Shown here piece after piece: positions 54,645 through 63,045 of a stretch of 64,000 nucleotides of DNA. Origin of the DNA: Synechococcus sp. JA-3-3Ab. GTDB taxonomy: Bacteria > Cyanobacteriota > Cyanobacteriia > Thermostichales > Thermostichaceae. Under the pieces are notes generated by a model, which was not told where the DNA came from, did not search any database, and worked only from the letters and a program-made list of their open reading frames with translations. Position numbers and translations under genes: made by a program. The stretch lies in assembly GCF_000013205.1 (NCBI RefSeq), contig NC_007775.1, forward strand, positions 1,174,501-1,238,500. Direction: 5' to 3'. Numbering within the stretch: the first letter of the stretch is position 1; each line of letters begins with the position of its first letter.

Positions 54645-54674
54645 TTGGGCATCTGGGATCCCAAAGGCTAGGAT
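54645..54674 (+). promoter_or_regulatory. Probable der promoter
   Basis: TTGGGC (54645-54650) and TAGGAT (54669-54674) are separated by 18 bases, about 36 bases before the der start. The string CTAGGATAGAAG around the minus-10 recurs upstream of infA. Confidence 0.45.
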
Positions 54675-54709
54675 AGAAGTCTGGGTTCGGCTTTTTGGCA
54701 AGCGGAGCA

Positions 54710-56089
54710 GTGGCTTTACCCCTTGTAGCCGTTGTGGGTCGCCCCAACGTGGGCAAATCCAGCCTCGTCAACCGCCTGGCGGGGGTGCGCTCGGCCATTG
54801 TCCACGACGAGCCGGGCATCACGCGGGATCGCCTCTACCAAGAGGTGGAGTGGAACGGGCGCCGCCTGCGGGTGGTGGATACCGGCGGCCTGGTCTTCGG
54901 CGACGACAGCGAGTTTTTGCCCCACATCCGTCAGCAGGCCATGGCGGCGATGGCCGAGGCCCACGCTGTAATCTTTGTGGTGGATGGCCGCGAGGGGCTG
55001 ACCCCTGCTGACAAAGAATTGGCCGATTGGCTGCGCAGACAACCCCTGCCGGTGGTGGTGGCCGTCAACAAGTGCGAGTCGGGGCAACTGGGCCTGGCGC
55101 AGGCGGCGGCTTTTTGGGAGTTGGGGCTGGGGGAGCCGATCCCTTGTTCTGCCGTCCACGGCAATGGGGTAGCCGAGCTGTTGGAGGCGGTGCTGCCTCA
55201 CTTGCCCGAAGTGGCCCAAGAAGCCGCAGATGAGCCGGATCCCATCGCCGTGGCCATTGTAGGGCGGCCCAACGTAGGCAAGTCCAGCCTGCTCAACCGC
55301 CTGGTGGGATCCGAGCGGGCCATTGTCAGCCCCATTGCTGGCACCACCCGCGATGCCGTTGACACCCTGGTGGAGTGGGAGGGGCAGAGCTATCGTCTCA
55401 TCGACACGGCTGGGATCCGCAGAAAAAGCCGGGTGGAATATGGGGTGGAGTTTTTCAGCATTAACCGCGCCTTCAAAGCCATCCAGCGCTCGGACGTGGT
55501 GCTGCTGGTCATTGACGCCCTGGAGGGGGTAACCGAGCAGGATCAGCGGTTGGCTGGCCGCATCGAAGAAGAAGGCCGCGCCTGCATCATCGTTGTCAAC
55601 AAGTGGGACGCGGTGGAAAACAAAGATACTCACACCATTAACGAGTACACCCGCGAGATCCGCGAGCGGCTTTATTTCATTGACTGGGCACCCCTGTTGT
55701 TTGTCAGCGCCCTCACGGGGCAGCGCACCCACAAGATCTTTGCCGAGGTCAACACAGCGGTAGCCGCCCATCGCAAGCGCATCGCCACCTCCGTGGTCAA
55801 TGAAGTTCTCCAGGATGCCCTCGCCTGGCAGTCACCCCCCGCCAACCGCCAGGGCAAGCAGGGCAAAATCTACTACGGCACCCAGGTGGCGGAGCGGCCT
55901 CCCACCTTTCTCCTGTTTGTCAACGATCCCGATCTGTTCAAAGAGAACTACCGCCGCTACCTGGAAAAGCACTTCCGGCAAAACCTCGACTTCACCGGTA
56001 CCCCCATTCGCTTTCGCTGGCGCAGCAAATCCGAGCGCCTGGTGGGACGGGCAGTGCAAAAATTGGAGGGTTCCCTGGCCTCTCGTTAG
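54710..56089 (+). CDS. der: Ribosome-associated GTPase Der (EngA)
   Basis: Der has two tandem GTPase domains and a KH-like domain and helps mature the 50S subunit. G1 motifs are [16 protein letters not shown] and [17 protein letters not shown]3 motifs are DTGG and DTAG, and G4 motifs NKCE and NKWD. The C-terminal NFTGTP-like string reads [15 protein letters not shown]. The GTG at 54710 gives [10 protein letters not shown] as in homologues; a TTG at 54695 is also open. About 459 residues. Confidence 0.95.
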   Translation: MALPLVAVVGRPNVGKSSLVNRLAGVRSAIVHDEPGITRDRLYQEVEWNGRRLRVVDTGGLVFGDDSEFLPHIRQQAMAAMAEAHAVIFVVDGREGLTPADKELADWLRRQPLPVVVAVNKCESGQLGLAQAAAFWELGLGEPIPCSAVHGNGVAELLEAVLPHLPEVAQEAADEPDPIAVAIVGRPNVGKSSLLNRLVGSERAIVSPIAGTTRDAVDTLVEWEGQSYRLIDTAGIRRKSRVEYGVEFFSINRAFKAIQRSDVVLLVIDALEGVTEQDQRLAGRIEEEGRACIIVVNKWDAVENKDTHTINEYTREIRERLYFIDWAPLLFVSALTGQRTHKIFAEVNTAVAAHRKRIATSVVNEVLQDALAWQSPPANRQGKQGKIYYGTQVAERPPTFLLFVNDPDLFKENYRRYLEKHFRQNLDFTGTPIRFRWRSKSERLVGRAVQKLEGSLASR

Positions 56090-56124
56090 GCCCTCTGGTG
56101 GACGAAGCTCTCTTCTGAAAGCGT

Positions 56125-56589
56125 ATGGCTGTGGATCCCAACGTCAAAACCCTGGTGGAGAATCGCCGCGCCCGCTTCGAGTACGAGATCTTGGAGACCT
56201 ACGAAGCCGGGATCCAACTGACCGGCACAGAGGTAAAGTCCATCCGAGCGGGCAAAGCCAACTTGCAAGACGCTTTTGCCCTCTTTCGCGATGGCGAGGC
56301 CTGGCTGCACAACTTGCATGTTGCCCCCCACGGAACTGCCAGCAAGGTGTTTAACCACGACCCGACCCGCCGCCGCAAGCTGTTGTTGCACCGCCGCGAG
56401 ATCGACCGGCTGCGGGGCCTGGTGGAGCAAAAAGGCCTGACTGTGGTTCCCCTGCGGCTGGTGCTCAACCGCGGCTGGATCAAGGCTCACCTGGGCGTGG
56501 CCCGCGGCAAAAAGCTCCACGACAAGCGACAAGCAATTAAGGAACGGGAGACGCGGCGGGAGATCCAGCGGGAGCTCAAGGGGCGCTAG
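56125..56589 (+). CDS. smpB: SsrA-binding protein SmpB
   Basis: SmpB brings tmRNA to stalled ribosomes. The 154-residue protein has ARFEYEILETYEAGIQLTGT, EVKSIRAGKANLQDAF and GVARGKKLHDKRQAIKERET, the last being the C-terminal tail that enters the mRNA channel. It is 35 bases after der. The tmRNA gene itself is not in the window. Confidence 0.96.
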   Translation: MAVDPNVKTLVENRRARFEYEILETYEAGIQLTGTEVKSIRAGKANLQDAFALFRDGEAWLHNLHVAPHGTASKVFNHDPTRRRKLLLHRREIDRLRGLVEQKGLTVVPLRLVLNRGWIKAHLGVARGKKLHDKRQAIKERETRREIQRELKGR

Positions 56590-56674
56590 GGCCCGACAAG
56601 CTCCTGGCAGCTCCTATTTTCCGAGGGGGGTGGCCCAAAGCCGCTGGAGCCCTTCGTGGCAACAATTTCCAGTT

Positions 56675-56708
56675 TTCCTCTCCCTCAGGGAGAGGGGCTG
56701 GGAGTGAG
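56675..56708. repeat. Dispersed palindromic repeat, copy 4
   Basis: CCTCTCCC (56677-56684), loop TCA, GGGAGAGG (56688-56695), followed by GGCTGGGAGTGAG. It lies between smpB and the end of the GST gene, which converge. Confidence 0.75.
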
Positions 56709-56774
56709 AAATCCTCCGCTAGGATTGGAAGCGAGATCCGACTCGGTCGGCTGCAAAGGCACCACTGGGAAATT

Positions 56775-57377
56775 CTAGGCGCCGGGGAGAGGAAAGAAGC
56801 GGTCGGTGGCCTTGACCCGCTCACACCAGGCGCGGATGTTGGGGAAGGGCTTGAGGTCAAACCCGCCCTGCTCGGCCACATGGGTATAGGTAAACAGGGC
56901 CAGATCGGCGATGGTGTAGCGGTTGCCCACGAAGAACTCCTTCTCCCGTAGGTGGCTTTCCATGATCTCCAGAGCCTCGGTACCGAGTTTCAGGTTCTGG
57001 GCAATTAGCTCGGCATTGGCCTCGGCCTGGCCGGCTCGCACCCAAAAGCGGGTGGTGGCAATGTAGCGGGCAATGCGGGTTTGTTCAAAAAGGAGCCATT
57101 TCAAGATCTCGGCTCGCTCCAGCCGCGTCTGGCCATAGAGGGGAGTGTCCTCTGCTAGGTAAACCAAGATTGCGGCTGACTCGGCCAAGACGGTGCCGTC
57201 TTCCAGCTCCAAAGCCGGGATCTGCCCCAGGGGGTTCTTGGCCAGGTACTCGGGGCGGCGATTTTCTCCGACCCTGGAGTTGACCTCAACCGTCTCGTAA
57301 GGGATCCCCAACTGTTTGAGAAGCAGCTCTACTTTGTAGCAATTCCCGGAGGTCGGGATCCCATACAGTCGCAGCAT
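56775..57377 (-). CDS. Glutathione S-transferase family protein
   Basis: A 200-residue protein. The thioredoxin-like N-terminal domain has LRLYGIPTSGNCYKVELLLK, KNPLGQIPALELEDGTVLAE and the glutathione-site SAAILVYLAE. The all-helical C-terminal domain has NRYTIADLALFTYTHVAEQG with the N-capping box. The ATG at 57377 is taken as start. The Ser-x-Asn-Cys near residue 11 is the likely catalytic site. Specific substrate unknown. Confidence 0.92.
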   Translation of the reverse strand: MLRLYGIPTSGNCYKVELLLKQLGIPYETVEVNSRVGENRRPEYLAKNPLGQIPALELEDGTVLAESAAILVYLAEDTPLYGQTRLERAEILKWLLFEQTRIARYIATTRFWVRAGQAEANAELIAQNLKLGTEALEIMESHLREKEFFVGNRYTIADLALFTYTHVAEQGGFDLKPFPNIRAWCERVKATDRFFPLPGA

Positions 57378-57448
57378 TGCCGTTAACCTCAACGTGCAGC
57401 ATCCCCATCAATACCACCAGATAGCTCAACCTCAGCCACAAAACCCCT

Positions 57449-58525
57449 TCACGTTTCAACGCGGTAGCCGAAGTCGCGCAGCAGGTGCTCGGAGCGCCGC
57501 CAGTGGGGCCGCACCTTGACGAACAGCTCCAGGTACACCTTGCCGGCAATGAGCTTTTGAATCTGGAGGCGGGCGGCCTGGCCAATTTGCTTGAGCCTTT
57601 CCCCCCCTTTGCCGATGAGGATCCCTTTTTGCGAGTCCCGCTCCACGTAGAGGGTGGCCAGGACGCGGGTGACGGTGGGGGTTTCTTCCACCTGGTCGAT
57701 GGTGACGGCCACCGAGTGGGGCACCTCCTCGCGGGTGTGCAAGAGAACTTGCTCGCGGATCAACTCCGCCATGATAAACCGCTCCGGCTGATCCGTCACC
57801 AGATCCGGGGGATAGTAGTAGGGCCCAGGGGGCAGCAGGTCGACGGTGGCCTGGATGAGGGGCGCCAAGCTGCCGGGATCCAACGCCGACACCCAGACGA
57901 CGGGGGCACCGGGGCGCAGGGCTTGGTAGCTCTCTTGGTGGGCCTGGCGCGCGGCAGACTCTTTGGGCAGCAGATCGGCTTTGTTGCAGACGAGGATGCA
58001 GGGGGTCGCGCTGGGGATCCGCTCGGCGATAAAAGCATCCCCCCGCCCTGCCGGCACCGAGCCATCCACCACGAAGAGGACGACATCCACGCTCCCAATG
58101 GCAGCCTGGGCGTTGTGTACCAAGATCTCCCCCAGGCGGTGGTGGGGCTTGTGGATGCCAGGGGTGTCCACCCAGATGATCTGGGCTTGCGGCAAAGAGA
58201 GGATCCCCCGCAGGCGGTTGCGGGTGGTCTGGGCCACGGGAGAAGTGATGGCGATCTTCTGGCCCACCAGAGCGTTCATCAAGGTGGACTTGCCCACATT
58301 GGGCCGCCCGATGAGCGCCGCAAATCCCGACTTAAACCCCGGTGGGGCGACCGGGATCCCCGACAGCCCCGCCTCCCCCCGGCCACCCTCTTGTCCCCTC
58401 GTGTACGGGGGGATGTAGGGGGGGGCCAGCTCTGGCGGCGCTTGGGCCGCCCCTTCCTGCCACCCTTCCTCTGGAGCGGGATCCCGAAGAGGGGGATGGC
58501 CGCGTTCCCGTCGCTCTTCTTCCAT
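57449..58525 (-). CDS. era: GTPase Era with repeat-derived N-terminal extension
   Basis: Era binds the 3-prime end of 16S rRNA during 30S assembly. From about residue 65 the protein is standard: [19 protein letters not shown], the switch TTRNRLRGIL, DTPGIHKPHH, NKADLLP, and the KH domain KGILIGKGGERLKQIGQAAR. The first 60 or so residues are extra and include a Pro-rich LAPPYIPPYTRGQEGGRG encoded by a low-complexity repeat (58375-58426). Total is 358 residues against about 300 usual. The ATG at 58525 is the only good start for the long form. Confidence 0.93.
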   Translation of the reverse strand: MEEERRERGHPPLRDPAPEEGWQEGAAQAPPELAPPYIPPYTRGQEGGRGEAGLSGIPVAPPGFKSGFAALIGRPNVGKSTLMNALVGQKIAITSPVAQTTRNRLRGILSLPQAQIIWVDTPGIHKPHHRLGEILVHNAQAAIGSVDVVLFVVDGSVPAGRGDAFIAERIPSATPCILVCNKADLLPKESAARQAHQESYQALRPGAPVVWVSALDPGSLAPLIQATVDLLPPGPYYYPPDLVTDQPERFIMAELIREQVLLHTREEVPHSVAVTIDQVEETPTVTRVLATLYVERDSQKGILIGKGGERLKQIGQAARLQIQKLIAGKVYLELFVKVRPHWRRSEHLLRDFGYRVET

Positions 58526-58533
58526 CGTGCCCC

Positions 58534-60273
58534 CTATCTCTGGTAGCCGGACCAGGACTGCGCCTGGCTACTGTCAAAGGCCAGGGAAACCTCAGGCAAC
58601 TGCAGGGAGAGGGATCCCAGCTCGGCCAGGGTGGTGCCGGGGTAGTAAAAGGCGAGGATTTGCGCCGCGTTCAACCCCCGCCGCGCCAGGGTGTAGGCGC
58701 CGTACTGGCTCAGCCCCACCCCGTGGCCAAAGCCGCCGCCGATAAAGCGGTAGCCTGTCAGCCGCCCGCTCTGTTTCAGGGGTTCCACGCGAAACAGAGT
58801 GCTGTACAGGCGGGGAAAAGCCAGGCGCACCTGATCCTTGCGCAAAAGAATCGAGTGGAGCCCTTGGGGCGTCTGCAAGTCCACGTGCAGCGCCTGCACC
58901 CGACCACTGACCGAGCGCTCCAGGACGTGCAGCCCCTGGATGGTCATCCACTCGGGGAGAGGGATCCCGAGGTACTCTTGAGCGGCCCGCAGTTGGGCGT
59001 TTAGCTCCTCCAGCGACTGAGAAAACTCCCAGCGGAAGAGGCGCGATACCCCTGCTTCGTTGAAACCCTCCCGCCGGGCCAGAAAGGCCTTGAAGTCGCT
59101 CTCCTGCCGCAAATCGAAGGGCTGATCGGGCTGGTGGGCGATATCCACCTGCGGGCGCAGGTAGGGGCGCGGCTCTCCGTCCCAAACCTCTTCAAAGCCT
59201 GCCGAGATGCCGCCGTTGGTGGAAGAATAAACGGCATCCACCAGCTCGCCCTTGTAGGTGAGCACCAGGCCGCTGGTCTGGCGAATCGCTTCGTCGGCCC
59301 GCGGATGGGTGCCGCTCAGCCCCTTGTAAACCTGGCAGTGGGTATTGGCACAGAGGTGGTAGTCGTCGATCTGAAAGCGGTGCAGGTTCTTGAGGGCGTA
59401 GGTGCGCGCCAAAATTGCCTGGGCGGCCATGGCGGCAAAGGGGGCCCCTGGCCCCACCTCATGGGGCACCACCCCCCGTAAATAGGTTTCCAGGGGCACG
59501 GCGTTGACCACCGTATAGCTGCCGTAGGCATTGGGCTGAATGGTAATGGATCCGGCATAGTAGCGGTCGTTCACCCGCAGATAGCCGGCATCGGAGGTTA
59601 CCCTCAGGCGGGTGCGATGGTAGCGAAAATGCTCATGTACCCAGCTCAGCTCCGCCCGTTCGCGCCGCTCCTGCACCTCCAGCCGCACCTGAGGGATCCC
59701 TTCTTTCTGGGCATACTGCTGAATCTGGATTAGTTGTTGGGGAGTGTAGGCGCGGCTGGCCCACACCTGCCATTCCTGCGGTTGGGCGATCTCGGTGCGG
59801 ATGCCCAGAGATTCCCAGGAGTTGGCGCTGGCCTCGGCGCTCTCGAAGCTTTTGTGGCTGCTGAGGATGAGGCGGTACACGGTTTCCGGGCTGGCCAGGG
59901 CGCGGTTGACGATCCCAACCGTAACTTGTGGGAGCCGCTGCCTCTGGGTGCTGCCGTCTGCCTGGGCAAATTCCAGGGTGAGGAAAGACCCCAGCGGCGC
60001 TGCCAGCTCCACCTGATCTTGCTCAGAACGGCCAAAGCGTTGCACAATGCCCACGTGCAGGATCGGGTTTTCGGGGGTGGCCGCTGCAGACAATTGCGCT
60101 GGCAAGACAGGATCTTCGGCCTCTTTGCGAACCCCGGTCGCGTCAGCGGCACGGAGCACCAAGGCTGTCAGCAACAGGCCCAAGCCGGAAATGAGGCTGC
60201 TCTGTTTGCGCCAGCGGAGCGGAGTCCTTAAAAACCGGCGAGGTTGGGCAGTAGGAGACTGACAACTGGCCAT
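58534..60273 (-). CDS. Exported SpoIID/LytB-domain protein
   Basis: A 579-residue protein with a signal peptide or anchor (SLISGLGLLLTALVLRAA). A central region resembles SPOR-like sequence (YRLILSSHKSFESAEASANS). The SpoIID domain follows: VNAVPLETYLRGVVPHEVGP, AAMAAQAILARTYAL, VYSSTNGGISAGFEEVW and the terminal FIGGGFGHGVGLSQYGAYTL. SpoIID proteins are lytic transglycosylases that trim denuded peptidoglycan; cyanobacteria have such proteins without sporulation. Eight bases separate it from era downstream. Confidence 0.9.
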   Translation of the reverse strand: MASCQSPTAQPRRFLRTPLRWRKQSSLISGLGLLLTALVLRAADATGVRKEAEDPVLPAQLSAAATPENPILHVGIVQRFGRSEQDQVELAAPLGSFLTLEFAQADGSTQRQRLPQVTVGIVNRALASPETVYRLILSSHKSFESAEASANSWESLGIRTEIAQPQEWQVWASRAYTPQQLIQIQQYAQKEGIPQVRLEVQERRERAELSWVHEHFRYHRTRLRVTSDAGYLRVNDRYYAGSITIQPNAYGSYTVVNAVPLETYLRGVVPHEVGPGAPFAAMAAQAILARTYALKNLHRFQIDDYHLCANTHCQVYKGLSGTHPRADEAIRQTSGLVLTYKGELVDAVYSSTNGGISAGFEEVWDGEPRPYLRPQVDIAHQPDQPFDLRQESDFKAFLARREGFNEAGVSRLFRWEFSQSLEELNAQLRAAQEYLGIPLPEWMTIQGLHVLERSVSGRVQALHVDLQTPQGLHSILLRKDQVRLAFPRLYSTLFRVEPLKQSGRLTGYRFIGGGFGHGVGLSQYGAYTLARRGLNAAQILAFYYPGTTLAELGSLSLQLPEVSLAFDSSQAQSWSGYQR

Positions 60274-60339
60274 GGCCGCTTTATCCTGACAACACACCCT
60301 GTCGATTGTACCCGCATCTTTTCTGGCCTAGCCGCAGCG

Positions 60340-60771
60340 ATGGATGCTCCTCTCCCCTCTACCTCCCTGCTTTTTACCGGAAACGACGGTGGATTCTCGA
60401 ACCTGCCTCCTCCTGCTCTACGCAAGGGATCCGGCTGGCGGTTGGGCTGGGATCCTGGGCGCTCCCCTTTTGTGGCCCTGGTGGGAGGAGAGACTTGGGC
60501 GTTGGAGCTAACCCTAGAAGAATGGCAAGCATTTGTGCAGGGGGTGTATCGTCTGCAGCAGGATATGGAAGCTGTCGCCTCCCAACTGATGGCCGAGGAG
60601 AGCATTACGCTGGAGCAGACCTTTCCTGCCCTCACGTTGGTTGCCAGTGGCAGCGCCACTGCTTGGGGCCTCTATCTCCAGTTGCACCAGGGCCGGCGGG
60701 GTGAGGGTTTCTGGCCAGCAGAAGTTGTCCCGGAGCTGTGTCGTGCCCTCGACCAATTCCAGGAGTGCTGA
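60340..60771 (+). CDS. DUF1818 family protein
   Basis: A 143-residue cyanobacteria-specific protein. RLGWDPGRSPFVALVGGETW and ALELTLEEWQAFVQGVYRLQ identify DUF1818. No catalytic motif is known. The ATG at 60340 is chosen; an earlier frame overlaps the SpoIID start. It is divergent from the SpoIID gene. Confidence 0.8.
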   Translation: MDAPLPSTSLLFTGNDGGFSNLPPPALRKGSGWRLGWDPGRSPFVALVGGETWALELTLEEWQAFVQGVYRLQQDMEAVASQLMAEESITLEQTFPALTLVASGSATAWGLYLQLHQGRRGEGFWPAEVVPELCRALDQFQEC

Positions 60772-60829
60772 CCCGCCGCCGCTTGCAGGTTTTGGGGAGG
60801 AACCCAAGGCAACTCAGGTCAAACTCCAA

Positions 60830-61273
60830 TCAATTGCTGAAGAAAAGATACTTGATAAACCCTGAGGCCACCCCAACGACTAGGGCCACGATCGCGCCGC
60901 GGCTGATGAACTCCTGTTGGTCAAGCCGCTTGCTGTAGCCATCCATTTTGCCGCTTAGCTCCGCGATTTTCACTTCCAGGCTGCTACGGCTGAGGTCGAT
61001 CTTGGCTTCCAGCTCGTTGCGAGTGAGGTCGATCTTGGCTTCCAGCTCGTTGCGAGTGAGGTCGATCTTGGCTTCCAGCTCGTTGCGAGCGCCTTGGATC
61101 TTGCTCTCTAGGTCGTTGCGAGTGAGGTCGATCTTGGCTTCCAGGTCGGTTTTGACCAGCCGGATCTCGCTTTTGATCTCCGTCACCTGGATTTCCAACT
61201 TGCGGTCGATTCCCTCCAGCTTTTTGTCCAAAGCCAGGATGAGGTCTTTAATTTCTTGATTGGGATCCGACAT
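60830..61273 (-). CDS. Coiled-coil protein with C-terminal membrane anchor
   Basis: A 147-residue protein that begins SDPNQEIKDLILALDKKLEG. A coiled coil built of 11-residue units (LEAKIDLTRNE and variants) covers about residues 40-110. One helix near the C-terminus (AIVALVVGVASGFIKYLFF) would anchor it with the coil in the cytoplasm. It resembles Bdr-like and phage-type tail-anchored coiled coils of unknown function. Confidence 0.75.
   Translation of the reverse strand: MSDPNQEIKDLILALDKKLEGIDRKLEIQVTEIKSEIRLVKTDLEAKIDLTRNDLESKIQGARNELEAKIDLTRNELEAKIDLTRNELEAKIDLSRSSLEVKIAELSGKMDGYSKRLDQQEFISRGAIVALVVGVASGFIKYLFFSN
60991..61143. repeat. 33-bp tandem repeats in the coiled-coil gene
   Basis: The unit GAGGTCGATCTTGGCTTCCA plus 13 bases occurs at about 60991, 61024, 61057 and 61123, with one diverged unit at 61090. 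Each unit encodes eleven residues of a coiled coil. The near-identity of units suggests recent duplication by slippage. Confidence 0.8.
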
Positions 61274-61326
61274 CCGCAGTTCTGCCCAAGACCGCTGGCT
61301 CCTATTATCGCCTAAGGGATCCCTCC

Positions 61327-62322
61327 TCAAACTGGCGGCTCAACCGTTGCCACGATGTCGCGGATGACGGCCTCTGCCTCCTGCCGTCGGTTGCTCGTCA
61401 TGTCCCCAGATCCGGCCAAAGAAATGCGATGGGCCAGCACCGGCACAAACAAAGCTTGCAGATCTTCCGGTAGGCAAAAGCTCCGCCCTCTCACCAACGC
61501 CTGCGCCCGTGCTGCCCTTGCCAAGGCCAACGCCCCGCGGGTGGACACGCCGGCCCGCAACAGTCTGGAGGCACGCGTCGCCTGCACCACCTGCAGCAGA
61601 TAGTCGGCCAGGGATCCATCCAGGTACACCTGATCCACCGCCGCCTGGATCTCCCGCAGCTCCGCCAGGGAAAGCACCGGCTGGAGAGCCTCCACCGGCT
61701 CTGCCTGCTGTCGCTGCAGCAGCAAAGCCCGCTCCACCTCAGGGCTGGGGTAGCCGATGGACAGCCGCACCAGAAACCGATCCAACTGGCTTTCCGGGAG
61801 GGGATAGGTGCCGTGATACTCCAAGGGGTTTTGGGTGGCCAACACCATAAAGGGACTGGGCAGCGGGTAGGTGCGGTTGTCCAGCGAAACCTGCTTTTCC
61901 GCCATTGCCTCTAGCAGGGCACTCTGGGTGCGGGGAGAGGTGCGATTGATCTCGTCGGCCAGGATGACATGGGCAAAAATGGGGCCTGGGCGAAATTCAA
62001 ACTCCCCTTTCTCTTTGTTGAAAAGGGTGAGGCCAAGAATGTCAGTCGGCAAGAGGTCGCTGGTAAATTGAATTCGCTGAAACTTGGCCCCCAAGCTGCG
62101 GGCAATGGCCCGCGCCAACGTGGTTTTGCCTACTCCCGGCACGTCCTCCAGGAGGACATGGCCTTCCGCCACCAGGGCCGTCACCACGGCCTGCACCACC
62201 CGTGGCTTGCCTTGAAACACCGACTCGACGTTGGCGATCAGCTTGCCGATCTGCTGCCGCAAAGTTTGCAATCGCTCCGCCGGGATCCGCGCTGAACCGG
62301 ACAGGGTGCCAACACTTGCCAT
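61327..62322 (-). CDS. MoxR-family AAA+ ATPase
   Basis: MoxR ATPases act as chaperones, often with a von Willebrand factor partner. The 331-residue protein has Walker A LLEDVPGVGKTTLARAIARS, Walker B HVILADEINRTSPRTQSALL, sensor 1 VLATQNPLEYHGTYPLPESQ and the C-terminal lid. The ATG at 62322 follows a GGAG site. No DUF58 or VWA partner is adjacent in the window. It is divergent from the Rrf2 gene. Confidence 0.92.
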   Translation of the reverse strand: MASVGTLSGSARIPAERLQTLRQQIGKLIANVESVFQGKPRVVQAVVTALVAEGHVLLEDVPGVGKTTLARAIARSLGAKFQRIQFTSDLLPTDILGLTLFNKEKGEFEFRPGPIFAHVILADEINRTSPRTQSALLEAMAEKQVSLDNRTYPLPSPFMVLATQNPLEYHGTYPLPESQLDRFLVRLSIGYPSPEVERALLLQRQQAEPVEALQPVLSLAELREIQAAVDQVYLDGSLADYLLQVVQATRASRLLRAGVSTRGALALARAARAQALVRGRSFCLPEDLQALFVPVLAHRISLAGSGDMTSNRRQEAEAVIRDIVATVEPPV

Positions 62323-62442
62323 AAACCACTCCCAAAGGGGCCTATTCCACCATACAGGCCCAACCCACCGGCAACCCAAAGGGGATCCCACAAAACCCCG
62401 GTGGAAAACCGGAGTATCATAGACCTGATCCTTGCAGGAAGG

Positions 62443-62892
62443 ATGGGTATTTTGGAACTGTCTTGTAAAAGTGAGTACGCTCTCCTGGCCCTTCTGGAGT
62501 TGGCCCAGCACTACCATGACGGCCGGGTATTGCAGATTAAGGAGATCGCAGCCCACCAGTCGATTCCCGACCGCTATCTGGAGCAGTTGCTGGCCACGCT
62601 GCGCAGGCAGGGCCTGGTACGTAGCCAGCGGGGCGCCAAAGGAGGTTACTCTCTGGCTCGACCGCCCTGGCAGATCTCCCTATTGGACATCATTCAGGCC
62701 ATCGAGGGAGAAGATCTCACCCGCCCCCGCGACTTGCCCAGCGGCGATCTCTCGCCGGAGCGCCAGGTGCTCTGGCAGGCTTGGCAAGATGCCCAGGCGG
62801 CAGCGGTGGGCATTCTCCAAAAAACGACCTTGCAAGACCTCTGCGACCGGCAGGCGCAACAGCAACAGGCCAGGTTGATGTACTACATCTAG
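62443..62892 (+). CDS. Rrf2-family transcriptional regulator without Fe-S cysteines
   Basis: A 149-residue winged helix regulator. LSCKSEYALLALLELAQHYH and DRYLEQLLATLRRQGLVRSQ with RGAKGGYSLARPP are family signatures. The loop that in IscR and NsrR holds three cluster-ligating Cys reads DLTRPRDLPSGDLSPE with none, as in CymR-like members. Two other Cys (ELSC and LQDLC) are far apart. The ATG at 62443 is where homologues start. Confidence 0.88.
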   Translation: MGILELSCKSEYALLALLELAQHYHDGRVLQIKEIAAHQSIPDRYLEQLLATLRRQGLVRSQRGAKGGYSLARPPWQISLLDIIQAIEGEDLTRPRDLPSGDLSPERQVLWQAWQDAQAAAVGILQKTTLQDLCDRQAQQQQARLMYYI

Positions 62893-63045
62893 AGGAAGCT
62901 GCCGGTGTCGATGCCCTGGGCTTGGCCTCCTCTCAAGAGGGTGAGTACCTCTTCCCGCCGAGGCGGACGAGAGGGGCTGGGATCCCTGTCAAGTTTTGGG
63001 TTATCCTGAAACCCATTGCCTCTTGAATTGCTTCCTTTGCATTCC

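Noticed and set aside
54716-55771. 351-codon minus-strand frame opposite der
   Set aside because: Der is complete with both GTPase domains; the antisense frame has no motifs.
60991-61143. Tandem repeats considered as a CRISPR array
   Set aside because: Units are contiguous without spacers and encode a regular coiled coil. No cas genes are present in the window.
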